64,000 nucleotides of DNA from Fibrobacteraceae bacterium. Its GTDB lineage: Bacteria; Fibrobacterota; Fibrobacteria; Fibrobacterales; Fibrobacteraceae. A program made the position numbers and the translations under genes. This document shows positions 8,558 to 17,020 of this stretch, piece after piece. The DNA is taken from positions 1 through 64,000 of the forward strand of contig JAGBSH010000021.1 in NCBI GenBank assembly GCA_017631885.1, read 5' to 3'. The notes beneath the pieces are model-generated. The model did not search any database, was not told the DNA's origin, and worked only from the letters and a program-made list of their open reading frames with translations. Numbering within the stretch: the first letter of the stretch is position 1; each line of letters begins with the position of its first letter.

Positions 8558-8584
8558 CATCCAAAATCATTTGGATGTTTTTTT
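8558..8584 (+). terminator. Terminator-like hairpin just upstream of the Rpn gene
   Basis: Stem CATCCAAA (8558-8565), loop ATCA, TTTGGATG (8570-8577), then seven T. It ends 18 bases before the ATG of the Rpn gene, so it would block read-through transcription into that gene or act as an attenuator. Confidence 0.75.
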
Positions 8585-8602
8585 ATTTAAGGAATCCGCA
8601 CT

Positions 8603-9670
8603 ATGAAAAATCAGAAAAAACGCCTTGTAGCAACCACCCAAACAAGCGATAAACCTTACATTGTAAGGAATGCCGCTGGCGAAGAATTTCTTTTGCCGAC
8701 TTATCCAGAAACATTCCGCGCCTTAATGGACGACAAAGAACTTATCCGCGATTTTTTAAATAGTATTTTAGAACTTGATTATAAACATGAAATTACAGAT
8801 CTTTCGTATGAGTTTGAAAAATACATAGATGTATTCATGCCTGGCGATAAACCAATGAAATTAGATGTATGGGTTAAAACAAAAGATAATAGATTTATCA
8901 ATATTGAATTACAAAATCGTCAACACCCATTCTTTTATGATCGAATTCAACTTTACAACGCCTATCAAATTCTTAGAGGCAAATATGACTATAATAAATC
9001 AGAAACTTTTCTAGAGTATTCGGAAAAAGAAAAATCTACGCATTACTATGAAATACCGGAAACAGTCTCTATTTGGCTTTGCAATTTTAACATTTTAAAG
9101 CAGAAAAATATTTACAAAGATGTATGGACTGTTTATAGCGAAAACGATATCAAGGGCAAGAACGCTCGACCGATCTTCCCTAAAAATAAGTATATTATAG
9201 TTGACTTGCCAAAGTTTGCCAAACTTCGCCGAAACATACAATCACACGAAGATTTTTGGCTAAAGCTTTTACGTAAGGGTCCACTTGAGGTAGTAGGAAC
9301 ACGGGATTCGTTGCTTACTAAAGCATTAGAACGTTTGCGCGTGAGTAATGTAAAACCCAAATTTTTAAAAAATATGGAGAAAACTATGTTCGATACCAAT
9401 GCAGACAGAGCAATTTTGGCAGATGAAATGCTAAAAGCAGAAGCAAAAGCAATGCGTCGTGGCATGAAACGTGGTCTAGAAAAGGGCATGGAGAAAGGCA
9501 TGGAAAAAGGTCTTGCCCAAGGCATGGAAAAAGGCATGGAAAAGGGCCTGAAACAAGGAGCAAAACAAGCAAAAGCTAAATTTGCTGCTCGAGATAAGAA
9601 AATTGAAAAATTTTTGCGCTCAAATGGTGTTTCTCCGGAACTTTTAACCGCAGCATTGGCCATTAAATAG
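8603..9670 (+). CDS. Rpn-family recombination-promoting nuclease / putative transposase
   Basis: Member of the PD-(D/E)XK nuclease family of Rpn proteins (older names: transposase_31, PD-(D/E)XK nuclease family transposase). The N-terminal ~250 residues carry the family pattern: TYPETFRALMDDKELIRDFLNSIL, then the nuclease core MKLDVWVKT...FINIELQNR (D and ExQ), then HPFFYDRIQLYNAYQI. The C-terminus has a degenerate repeat of GMEKGMEKG-type units (about residues 290-320) before a final helix, a common tail in this family. Known Rpn proteins promote RecA-independent recombination or act as anti-phage factors. The gene is solitary, between repeats and a tRNA fossil. Confidence 0.85.
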   Translation: MKNQKKRLVATTQTSDKPYIVRNAAGEEFLLPTYPETFRALMDDKELIRDFLNSILELDYKHEITDLSYEFEKYIDVFMPGDKPMKLDVWVKTKDNRFINIELQNRQHPFFYDRIQLYNAYQILRGKYDYNKSETFLEYSEKEKSTHYYEIPETVSIWLCNFNILKQKNIYKDVWTVYSENDIKGKNARPIFPKNKYIIVDLPKFAKLRRNIQSHEDFWLKLLRKGPLEVVGTRDSLLTKALERLRVSNVKPKFLKNMEKTMFDTNADRAILADEMLKAEAKAMRRGMKRGLEKGMEKGMEKGLAQGMEKGMEKGLKQGAKQAKAKFAARDKKIEKFLRSNGVSPELLTAALAIK

Positions 9671-9845
9671 TTTTTTAACTTGCCGAATTTTCTATAACAA
9701 TTCAAAAACATAATAATATGCCAGATAGCTGAAAAATCATTCAATTTAATGTGAATTTTTAAACAAAATTCATATCTCATAAAACAAATTGTAAGTTTTT
9801 TGTTATATTTAAAAAGTCGTTTTTAGCAATGATGGCAAATTGGAT

Positions 9846-9907
9846 GGTGGATATAGTGCTTTTACATCGTTTATTTCAATCGTTAGAGCTATGGACTCAT
9901 AACCCTC
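9846..9907 (+). pseudogene. Apparent fossil of the 5' half of a tRNA-Met gene
   Basis: GGTGGATATAG (9846-9856) matches the usual 5' end of bacterial tRNA-Met. After some foreign bases, TTCAATCGTTAGAGC (9875-9889) matches a D-arm and ATGGACTCATAACCC (9891-9905) an anticodon arm with anticodon CAT. The anticodon stem no longer pairs properly and no T-arm or acceptor 3' strand follows, so it cannot be a working tRNA. It sits between the Rpn gene and the first polysaccharide gene. Chance similarity is possible. Confidence 0.4.
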
Positions 9908-9922
9908 TTATTTAATAAGATC

Positions 9923-10894
9923 ATGAATATAGTTTATGCAAGCGATGACAATTTTGCCGAAATAATGGGCGTATCCATACTTTCTTTGTTTGAAAACAAC
10001 AAGAATGAATTTAATATTAAAGTATATATACTTGATTCTGGTATAAAAGATGAAAATAGAGAAAAGTTAATTTCTTTAACAAAAAAATATGGTAACCAGT
10101 TATTTTTTATAAACACTCAAAATATTTCAAAAGAATTAAATAGTATTAAACAAGATCGTGGGGGAGCAAGTCAATTTGCTAGATTATTCCTTTCAAAATT
10201 ACTCCCAGATTCATGTGATAAAGTGCTTTATATTGATTGTGATACAATCATTAGGCATTCATTAAAAGATTTCTATGAAACTGATTTTGGTGAAAATATT
10301 TGCTGCGGTGTAATGGATTGCATTAGTAAGCAACATAGAGCAAAATTAGGATTAAAAGAGAATGAGACATATATAAATTCTGGAGTGATGTTAATAAATC
10401 TATGTACATGGCGAAATTATAATATTGAAGGAAAAATAAAATCGATTGTAAATAAGTTTGATGGACATGTTCCCTATGCAGATCAGGGAATCGTTAATTT
10501 GGCATTGCAAGGTCGTATAAAATGCGTTCATCCGAAGTATAATTGCATCTCGGTTTATACTGCATTTAGTTTTAATGACTTGTTAGAATATCGCCAACCA
10601 AGTGCTTGTCTTTCAAGTATTGAAATAGAAGAGGCTAAAATAGACCCTGTAATAGCGCATTTTGTTACATTATTTTGTATGTCTAGACCGTGGATAAAAA
10701 ATTCTCAAGGACCTTTTTTTGATGAATGGCGAGTTTATAAGCAAAAATCGCCATGGAAAGATTCTCCAGAACGAATGGAACGAAAAAGTTTAGTGCAAAA
10801 AATAAGTGGCATTTTATATAAGTATATTCCTAGGTGGATGAGTTTGACTATTCTTGGATTTTTACATGCAAGAGTGAAACCTAGAATAATGTAA
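9923..10894 (+). CDS. Glycosyltransferase family 8 protein
   Basis: GT8 enzymes (LgtC/RfaJ type) are retaining GT-A transferases that add galactose or glucose to surface glycans. The N-terminus MNIVYASDDNFAEIMGVSILSL is the classic GT8 start, the metal-binding DxD is in VLYIDCDTII (near residue 107), and YINSGVMLINL and YADQGIVNLAL are the other family blocks. It is 323 residues, normal. It opens a plus-strand cluster of cell-surface polysaccharide genes. The base composition is very A+T-rich. No clear Shine-Dalgarno is seen. Substrate and acceptor unknown. Confidence 0.9.
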   Translation: MNIVYASDDNFAEIMGVSILSLFENNKNEFNIKVYILDSGIKDENREKLISLTKKYGNQLFFINTQNISKELNSIKQDRGGASQFARLFLSKLLPDSCDKVLYIDCDTIIRHSLKDFYETDFGENICCGVMDCISKQHRAKLGLKENETYINSGVMLINLCTWRNYNIEGKIKSIVNKFDGHVPYADQGIVNLALQGRIKCVHPKYNCISVYTAFSFNDLLEYRQPSACLSSIEIEEAKIDPVIAHFVTLFCMSRPWIKNSQGPFFDEWRVYKQKSPWKDSPERMERKSLVQKISGILYKYIPRWMSLTILGFLHARVKPRIM

Positions 10895-10917
10895 TGTATT
10901 AAATGGATTGTTATATT

Positions 10918-12060
10918 ATGGCATTAAACTTGGATTATATTCCTAATAATATAAATACAGTTGTTATTGTAAATGACTTTGACTATGTTGAAGGTGGGGC
11001 TACTAAGGTTGCTTTAATGACAGCTGAAACTCTCGCAAAAATTGGGTATAATACTTTTTTATTTTCTGCAGTTTCAAACAAAAATATTTCTAAAATTCCT
11101 AACATTAACTATGTTTCTTCAGCACAGTATCCATCACTTTCAGATACAAATAAAATTCGTGGAGCGTTGAATGGAATTTATAATTTTAAAGCAAAAAATC
11201 ACTTTAAAAAACTTTTAAAAGAATTAGACCCCAAAACAACTTTAATACATATTCATTCTTGGACAAAAGCATTATCAAGTAGTATTTGGGATATAGCATA
11301 TTCAATGAATTTTCCGATTTATTTAACATGTCATGATTATTTTTCTGTGTGTCCTAATGGTGGTTTTTATAATTACCCACAAAATAAAATTTGTCATCTT
11401 AAACCACTGTCATTAAAGTGCGCGTGTTGTAATTGTGATTCTAGAAATTATGGAATAAAGTTGTATAGACTTGTCCGGACATTTGTTCAGAATAAAGTGG
11501 TTAATATATTTAAGAAAACGACAAAGTTTATATCAATTTCTGATTTTAGCGAAAATGTTTTAAAAGAACATTATCCTAAAGAAATTTCTTTTACAAGAGT
11601 TTATAATCCTATTGATAAAATAGAAATGACTGAAAAAATTAACCCAGAAAATGGAGAGTATTTTCTTTTTGCTGGTAGGCTTTCTAAAGAAAAAGGTTGT
11701 GACCTTTTTTGTCAAGCAATAAGTGATTTGGGGTTAAAAGGTATTGTTGTTGGTGAAGGTGAACAAAAAGATATTTTACAAAAACAATTTAAAAATGCTA
11801 ATATTGAATTTGTTGGATGGAAAAATCGAACTGAAGTTTTTGAATATATGAAAAAGGCTAGAGCGTTAGTGTTTCCTTCTCGATGGTATGAAACTGCAGG
11901 ATTATCAGTTTTAGAATCTCTATCAATCGGATTACCTTGTATTGTGTCAGATTGTTGTGCAGCAAGAGATTATATTAAAGATGAAAAAGACGGATGTTTG
12001 TTTTCGTCTTTGGAAGATTTAAAAAGGTGTTTGAGTAAGTATGAAAGGAATAGGATTTAA
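10918..12060 (+). CDS. Glycosyltransferase family 4 (GT-B) protein
   Basis: Retaining GT-B glycosyltransferase for the surface polysaccharide. The N-domain has VNDFDYVEGGATKVALMTAETLAKIGY (the glycine-rich acceptor loop); the C-domain has the phosphate-binding FAGRLSKEKGCDLF and the nucleotide-binding RWYETAGLSVLESLSIGLPCIVSD, the E-x7-E block of GT4. A cysteine cluster (CNCDSR region with CHLKPLSLKCACC) recurs in this GT4 subgroup. An ATG at 10903 is also in frame; 10918 is chosen because ATGGA at 10903-10907 can serve as a weak ribosome site. It follows the GT8 gene closely. Confidence 0.85.
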   Translation: MALNLDYIPNNINTVVIVNDFDYVEGGATKVALMTAETLAKIGYNTFLFSAVSNKNISKIPNINYVSSAQYPSLSDTNKIRGALNGIYNFKAKNHFKKLLKELDPKTTLIHIHSWTKALSSSIWDIAYSMNFPIYLTCHDYFSVCPNGGFYNYPQNKICHLKPLSLKCACCNCDSRNYGIKLYRLVRTFVQNKVVNIFKKTTKFISISDFSENVLKEHYPKEISFTRVYNPIDKIEMTEKINPENGEYFLFAGRLSKEKGCDLFCQAISDLGLKGIVVGEGEQKDILQKQFKNANIEFVGWKNRTEVFEYMKKARALVFPSRWYETAGLSVLESLSIGLPCIVSDCCAARDYIKDEKDGCLFSSLEDLKRCLSKYERNRI

Positions 12061-12071
12061 GTGAGTATACT

Positions 12072-13319
12072 ATGGATGCACAAAGTAGAAAAACCTATAT
12101 ATTTTTTGCTACAGATGTTGTGACTATTAGCGGAGCTCCTTTATATTATTTAAATAAAAAAAAATATTTGGAGTCAAAGGGATGGACGGTTTTGATTTTT
12201 TCCTTTGTTAAAGGGGTTCCTGGTTTGACAGGATTGAATTTATATCACAAACTTGTTATTCCAGAGTTGAAATTTTTTCCATATTTTTATACAAAAAAAA
12301 AGCAAAAAAAAATTATAAACATCATTTTGGGGAAAATACCTTTTTCTCAAGAAATAATAATAGAAACAAGTCATCCATTGTCAGCTCCTTGGGCGGAAAT
12401 TATTGCAGAAAAACTTCAATGTAAACATTTTATTTATTCGTTAGCAGAACGTGTGAATTCTTATGGAATAGATTTTTATAAGTATCTTCTTTTTAAGTTT
12501 CAACGTAGAGAATTAGTTGGTATTCATACTCACTCAATTCCTAGCATAATGGGAAAATCACTAGATGATGAAAATTATAAAGTTCCCTCATTGAGTGTTT
12601 TACCCACTCATACGATAACAAATGTTGCGAAAATAGATTTTAATAAATCTAAAATTTTACCTAACAGGGTTAATATTATAAGTATAGGTAGGCCCAATAA
12701 ACCATATTTTTTACCAACAATGAAATCATTCAAAAATTATGCAAAAGACAATCCGCAAATATTATTTAATTTAATAATTGTAGGTGATGATTCCGCAATA
12801 TTAAAAAATCTTAAGTCTATGTGTATGGAGTGTTCTAATGTAAATATGGTAACGATGGGAGAATTGTTCCCTATACCAGAAGATTTATTAGCGTGTGTTG
12901 ATGTGTGTATAGCTTCTTCTGGTTCTGCAACATTGGCAAAAAAATTTGGGCTTGCGACCATTAGTATAGATGCAAAAGATTTAAAACCAATAGGCATTCT
13001 CGGATATAACGCAACAAATTCTTTATTTCGCTCTGAAAAAGAACCCCCTATAGAACTTTCAATACTACTTGATTGTATTTTAAAGAAAAAAGAAGTACAA
13101 TCAAATTTTGTTTTGCCTGAATCATATGGAAAAATCGAGAATTATTATAGTCACTTTCATTTTTTAGAAAAATCTGAACCAGAAAAAAAATACTATCGAT
13201 TTTCTCAAGTTAAGAGTCGAAATAAATTAATTGTATTAGGGGGGATTTTTATTGGTTTGAATAATTGCAATCGAATTGCTAAAGTGATAAAAAGATTTAA
13301 AAAGGTAATACTAAAATGA
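12072..13319 (+). CDS. Probable GT-B fold glycosyltransferase
   Basis: 415 residues without a confident family name. The layout is that of a GT-B enzyme: an N-terminal Rossmann-like part with FFATDVVTISGAPLYYL, a middle loop containing IETSHPLSAPWAEIIAEKL, and a C-terminal part with IISIGRPNKPYFLPTMKSF, LIIVGDD and a SSGSATLAKKFG nucleotide-site-like block. The C-terminus is basic (KVIKRFKKVILK), suggesting membrane association. It lies 11 bases after the GT4 gene, and its stop overlaps the next ATG (ATGA). The context strongly supports a role in the same polysaccharide; donor and acceptor are unknown. Confidence 0.65.
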   Translation: MDAQSRKTYIFFATDVVTISGAPLYYLNKKKYLESKGWTVLIFSFVKGVPGLTGLNLYHKLVIPELKFFPYFYTKKKQKKIINIILGKIPFSQEIIIETSHPLSAPWAEIIAEKLQCKHFIYSLAERVNSYGIDFYKYLLFKFQRRELVGIHTHSIPSIMGKSLDDENYKVPSLSVLPTHTITNVAKIDFNKSKILPNRVNIISIGRPNKPYFLPTMKSFKNYAKDNPQILFNLIIVGDDSAILKNLKSMCMECSNVNMVTMGELFPIPEDLLACVDVCIASSGSATLAKKFGLATISIDAKDLKPIGILGYNATNSLFRSEKEPPIELSILLDCILKKKEVQSNFVLPESYGKIENYYSHFHFLEKSEPEKKYYRFSQVKSRNKLIVLGGIFIGLNNCNRIAKVIKRFKKVILK

Positions 13320-14416
13320 CTCCTTATCTTTTTGTTTTTTTTATTTCATCTTTATGTTGTTTTTTTGCATATCTTTTTAAAAAGAAAAAAAGTGTATTTA
13401 TTTTCTTTTCCTTAATTTCAATAATATTACCAAGTTTATTATCGGGTTTTCGTGATACTTCTGTTGGAATAGATGTTGATTTGTACGGAGTTAGGGTTTT
13501 TGAACAATCGGCTTATTTGCGTTCTTTTGCTGATGTATTTAATTATTCTAAAGATTATGGTGTAGAATTATTTTATGTAATCATAAATGTAATAGTTCAA
13601 TTATTTTCGAATAATATATTTTGGCTTTTTTTTATTCAACAAGTTTTTGCTTTGTCAATAGTAAGCATTACATGTTATAGAATGAAAGAAAAAATAAATG
13701 CCCCTTTGCTTTTTACAATTTATTTGTTGTATTATTTTTGTTTGTCAATGTGTCATTTACGGCAAATGTTTGCTGTGGCGATTGCCTTACTAGCATTTTC
13801 TTTCTTGATAGAAAAAAAATGGAAGGTTTATATAATACTTTTATTAGTTGGATTCTTTTTTCATAAATCAATATTATTTTTGTTGATTTTATTACCATTA
13901 AATTTAATTACTGAGCGGGAACAATCTGTAAAAAAAAGATATTTCTTTTTAATCTTTATTATGGGAAGTGTAATGTATTTCTTTTTTCCTATGATTCTAG
14001 CTGCTATGGTGGCGTCTGGGGTAATGGATACTAAGTATATGTTGTATGCTTCTCAAGAAGGTAATCAAGTTCATAAAATAGATTTTCTTATTACGTTATG
14101 CTTATTTCTATTTTCCTTTATAAGAGAACGTTATTATTTTAAAAATAATATTAAGGTTTTGTGTATTCTAATTATTTTCGTTTTATTATGTGGTGTTTAT
14201 AATGATGTTGCTACACGCATAGCATATTATTTGAATTTTTATTTATTTCTTTTCATCTTAATGTTGTCTTATAATGGAAAATTCAAATTAAATAAGAAAG
14301 AATGTATTTTTCTTTGTATGATCTTAATACAATTTTTGTACTTAGGGATAACTTCAGGTTTTTCTAGAGTTATTCCGTATACATCAAAAGTATTAGGTTT
14401 GATTGATTATTGGTAG
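13316..14416 (+). CDS. EpsG-family / Wzy-like polysaccharide polymerase
   Basis: Integral inner-membrane protein of 366 residues with about ten hydrophobic segments. The segment SGFRDTSVGIDVDLYGVRVFEQ fits the EpsG-family signature (R..[ST]VG.D...Y), and CHLRQMFAVAIALLAF is a second conserved block. EpsG/Wzy proteins join lipid-linked repeat units on the periplasmic side. Its presence with a flippase at 22006 suggests a Wzx/Wzy-dependent pathway. The ATG overlaps the previous stop (ATGA). It is extremely A+T-rich: the 60 bases from 13381 contain only 10 G or C. Confidence 0.85.
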   Translation: MTPYLFVFFISSLCCFFAYLFKKKKSVFIFFSLISIILPSLLSGFRDTSVGIDVDLYGVRVFEQSAYLRSFADVFNYSKDYGVELFYVIINVIVQLFSNNIFWLFFIQQVFALSIVSITCYRMKEKINAPLLFTIYLLYYFCLSMCHLRQMFAVAIALLAFSFLIEKKWKVYIILLLVGFFFHKSILFLLILLPLNLITEREQSVKKRYFFLIFIMGSVMYFFFPMILAAMVASGVMDTKYMLYASQEGNQVHKIDFLITLCLFLFSFIRERYYFKNNIKVLCILIIFVLLCGVYNDVATRIAYYLNFYLFLFILMLSYNGKFKLNKKECIFLCMILIQFLYLGITSGFSRVIPYTSKVLGLIDYW

Positions 14417-14449
14417 AAAATTTTATCTTAATTTTGTTATTTTTTTTTT

Positions 14450-15559
14450 ATGAAAAAAGACATAATCACCGTTACCTCTCCGTTGCTTCCGTCATTGGAA
14501 GAATTTGAACCATTACTCAAGGATATTTGGGAGCGTAAGTGGCTCACTAATAATGGTCATTATCACAAAGAACTTGAAAAAGCTTTGGCTGAATATCTTG
14601 GCGTAGAATATATAAGCCTTTTTACGAACGGAACACTTCCGCTTATTACAGCTCTTCAAGCGATGCGTATTACCGGCGAAGTGATTACCACTCCTTATAG
14701 TTTTGTTGCCACAACACATTCTATCTGGTGGAATGGACTAAAACCAGTGTTTGTGGATGTGGACCCCACAACAGGCAATCTTGACCCACAGAAAATTGAA
14801 GAGGCTATTACACCAAAGACAACAGCCATTATGCCTGTACATGTGTATGGTAATCCATGTGATATTGATGCTATTCAAGAAATTGCGGATCGTTACGGAC
14901 TTGCTGTTATTTACGATGCGGCTCATGCTTTTAATGTAAAAATTGATGGTAAAACCATTCTTGATGCTGGTGATATGAGCACCCTTAGTTTTCACGCTAC
15001 AAAAACATACAATACGGTTGAAGGAGGAGCACTCATTTGTCGTGATGCTAGAACAAAAAAACGCATTGATTATCTCAAGAATTTTGGTTTTGCAGGCGAA
15101 ACAACAGTGGTCGCTCCAGGAATCAATAGTAAAATGGATGAAATACGTGCAGCATACGGATTGTGTAATCTTAAACATATCGATAGCGCCATAGCAGCTA
15201 GAAAGAAGGTCGCTCAAAAGTATCGTGCCGCATTAACCAATGTTACTGGTATTTCTATGTTTAACGAACGTGATGATGTGACATATAATTACTCATACTT
15301 TCCAATTTTTGTAAATGAAAAAGAATATGGAATTAGCCGCGATGCTCTTTATGAAAAAATGAAAGAACAAAATGTTCTTGGCCGTCGTTATTTTTATCCA
15401 CTAATTTCAGATTTTGCGATATATCGAGGATTACCTTCTGCATCTAAAGAAAATCTTCCTGTAGCTACACGAATGGCTAATGAAGTGATTTGTTTGCCCA
15501 TGCATGCTAGTCTTACAGAAGATGATATTGAAAGGATATTAACATTGATTGTGAAATAA
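14450..15559 (+). CDS. DegT/DnrJ/EryC1/StrS sugar aminotransferase (VioA-like)
   Basis: PLP-dependent enzyme that aminates a nucleotide-linked 4-keto-6-deoxy sugar. PLP-binding Lys185 is in SFHATKTYNTVEGG, and Asp156 in YDAAHAFN binds the ring nitrogen. Strings such as WLTNNGHYHKELE, SLFTNGTLPLITALQ and ITTPYSFVATTHSIWWNGL closely recall VioA, which makes dTDP-4-amino-4,6-dideoxyglucose (Qui4N) in O-antigens; this sub-assignment is from memory. It is 369 residues, normal. The gene is less A+T-rich than its upstream neighbours, suggesting a different origin. It begins the sugar-modifying half of the cluster. Confidence 0.88.
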   Translation: MKKDIITVTSPLLPSLEEFEPLLKDIWERKWLTNNGHYHKELEKALAEYLGVEYISLFTNGTLPLITALQAMRITGEVITTPYSFVATTHSIWWNGLKPVFVDVDPTTGNLDPQKIEEAITPKTTAIMPVHVYGNPCDIDAIQEIADRYGLAVIYDAAHAFNVKIDGKTILDAGDMSTLSFHATKTYNTVEGGALICRDARTKKRIDYLKNFGFAGETTVVAPGINSKMDEIRAAYGLCNLKHIDSAIAARKKVAQKYRAALTNVTGISMFNERDDVTYNYSYFPIFVNEKEYGISRDALYEKMKEQNVLGRRYFYPLISDFAIYRGLPSASKENLPVATRMANEVICLPMHASLTEDDIERILTLIVK

Positions 15560-15574
15560 AATTATATTTCATTT

Positions 15575-17020
15575 ATGACCAAGAATGAACTACTAGAAAA
15601 ACTTAAAGACATTGAATGGGATGACTTTGAGGTGAAAGAAGCAGCCGCAGAACTTCCTAAAAATATTTGGGAAACAGTAAGTGCTTTTTCTAACACATCT
15701 GGTGGGTGGATTGTTCTTGGAGTTAAACAGGTTGGAAAAAAATTTGAAATTTCTGGTGTTAAGAATGGAGAAAAAATAGAATCGGATTTTTTTAATGTTC
15801 TTAATGCTAAACAAAAGTTGAATCATCAAATTTCTGTTTCTGCTAAAAAGTATAAAATACAAGAAAAATTAGTTATTGCTTTTTTTGTGCCATCTTCTTT
15901 AATTAAACCAATATACGTTAATTCTTTACAGAATACTTTTTTACGTTCTGGTAGTGGTGATAGGCGGGCTTCCGAAATTGAAATCAATGCGATGTTTCGT
16001 GATCAAGCCTTTGGAACAAAAAGTGAACAAGTAATAGATGGCTCTTCTATTAAAATGTTAAATCAACATTCTTTACGAGCTTATCGAAATAGAATAGCTA
16101 ACGTTAATCCAAGTTTTCCATACAATGAACTTTCGACAAAGGATTTTTGTGAAAAAACAGGTATAACACGAAAAGGTTTATTAACCTATGGTGGTCTGTT
16201 GATGCTAGGAAAACGAGATGAAGTTCAATTACATATTAGTAATTTTTGGATTGATATGCTTGAAATTCCTGGAATTTCTCTTGGAGAGGCAGAACCGCGT
16301 TATACGTTTCGTATGCCTGAACAAGAAAATATTTGGGAATATTATAATGTTTTGATTCAGCGTTTACGGCTTCATGTTGATGCTCCGTTTACTGCTGGTC
16401 CAAATGGTTTTGCTCCAGATGATAATTCAGAACTTTATGCATTGCGTGAAGGTCTTGTGAATATGCTTGCTCATGCAGATTATTTTAGCCCAATGCATTC
16501 AACAGTAAGGGTATTTACCAATCGTATAGAATTTCAAAATGCGGGGCGTTTTATGTTTGATTTGAGTGATATAAAGAAACAAATGCATTCAATGCCAAGA
16601 AACCCTGAGCTTATTAAACTTTTTCGATTTGCCAAGTTGAGCGAAAATGCTGGTTATGGTATTGATAAAATGCTGACATGGGAAAAATTAACGCAAAATT
16701 CTGTTGAATTTACAAGTGATTTAGTTTGTTCAACGGTAACGTATTTCCGAGGAACTTCTGCAAGCAAACAAAAAAATGTCCCAGAAAATGTCCCAGAAAA
16801 TGTCCCAGAAAATGTCCCAGAAAATGTCCCAGAAAAACCGAAACGAGAAATTCTTGAATTATTAAAAGATAATCCCTATATGACCATGAGTGATTTGGCA
16901 AAGAGATATGTTGTGGATATAAAAACAATCAAGCGTGATATAGAAAGTCTAAAGCAAAGGGGCTTGCTTATCCGTATTGGCCCAGATAAGGGTGGTTATT
17001 GGAGAGTTGTTGAAAAATGA
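15575..17020 (+). CDS. AlbA/Schlafen-type ATP-binding putative regulator with winged-helix C-terminus
   Basis: 481 residues. The N-terminal Schlafen/AlbA_2 domain shows EVKEAAAELPKNIWETVSAFSNTSGG and IVLGVKQ. The middle has the RecG-like HATPase_c_4 region with ALREGLVNMLAHADYF and RIEFQNAGRF, then AGYGIDKML. A linker of five NVPE units (about residues 401-420) joins a C-terminal winged-helix region (MTMSDLAKRYVVDIKTIKRDIESLKQRGLL). Such proteins are annotated as transcriptional regulators or divergent AAA-4 proteins; the real function is poorly known. Here it interrupts a polysaccharide operon and overlaps the next gene by ATGA, so it is co-expressed with it. Confidence 0.85.
   Translation: MTKNELLEKLKDIEWDDFEVKEAAAELPKNIWETVSAFSNTSGGWIVLGVKQVGKKFEISGVKNGEKIESDFFNVLNAKQKLNHQISVSAKKYKIQEKLVIAFFVPSSLIKPIYVNSLQNTFLRSGSGDRRASEIEINAMFRDQAFGTKSEQVIDGSSIKMLNQHSLRAYRNRIANVNPSFPYNELSTKDFCEKTGITRKGLLTYGGLLMLGKRDEVQLHISNFWIDMLEIPGISLGEAEPRYTFRMPEQENIWEYYNVLIQRLRLHVDAPFTAGPNGFAPDDNSELYALREGLVNMLAHADYFSPMHSTVRVFTNRIEFQNAGRFMFDLSDIKKQMHSMPRNPELIKLFRFAKLSENAGYGIDKMLTWEKLTQNSVEFTSDLVCSTVTYFRGTSASKQKNVPENVPENVPENVPENVPEKPKREILELLKDNPYMTMSDLAKRYVVDIKTIKRDIESLKQRGLLIRIGPDKGGYWRVVEK
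16775..16834 (+). repeat. 12-base tandem repeat, five exact units, encoding (NVPE)5
   Basis: AATGTCCCAGAA is repeated five times without a mismatch from 16775 to 16834. The unit is a multiple of three, so gain or loss of units would change the length of the linker before the winged helix but not the frame. Confidence 0.95.

Noticed and set aside
14738-15217. 159-codon open frame on minus
   Set aside because: Antisense of the aminotransferase gene with no ribosome site or family pattern.
16775-16834. CRISPR-like repeat array
   Set aside because: Units are 12 bases without spacers and encode a protein linker.
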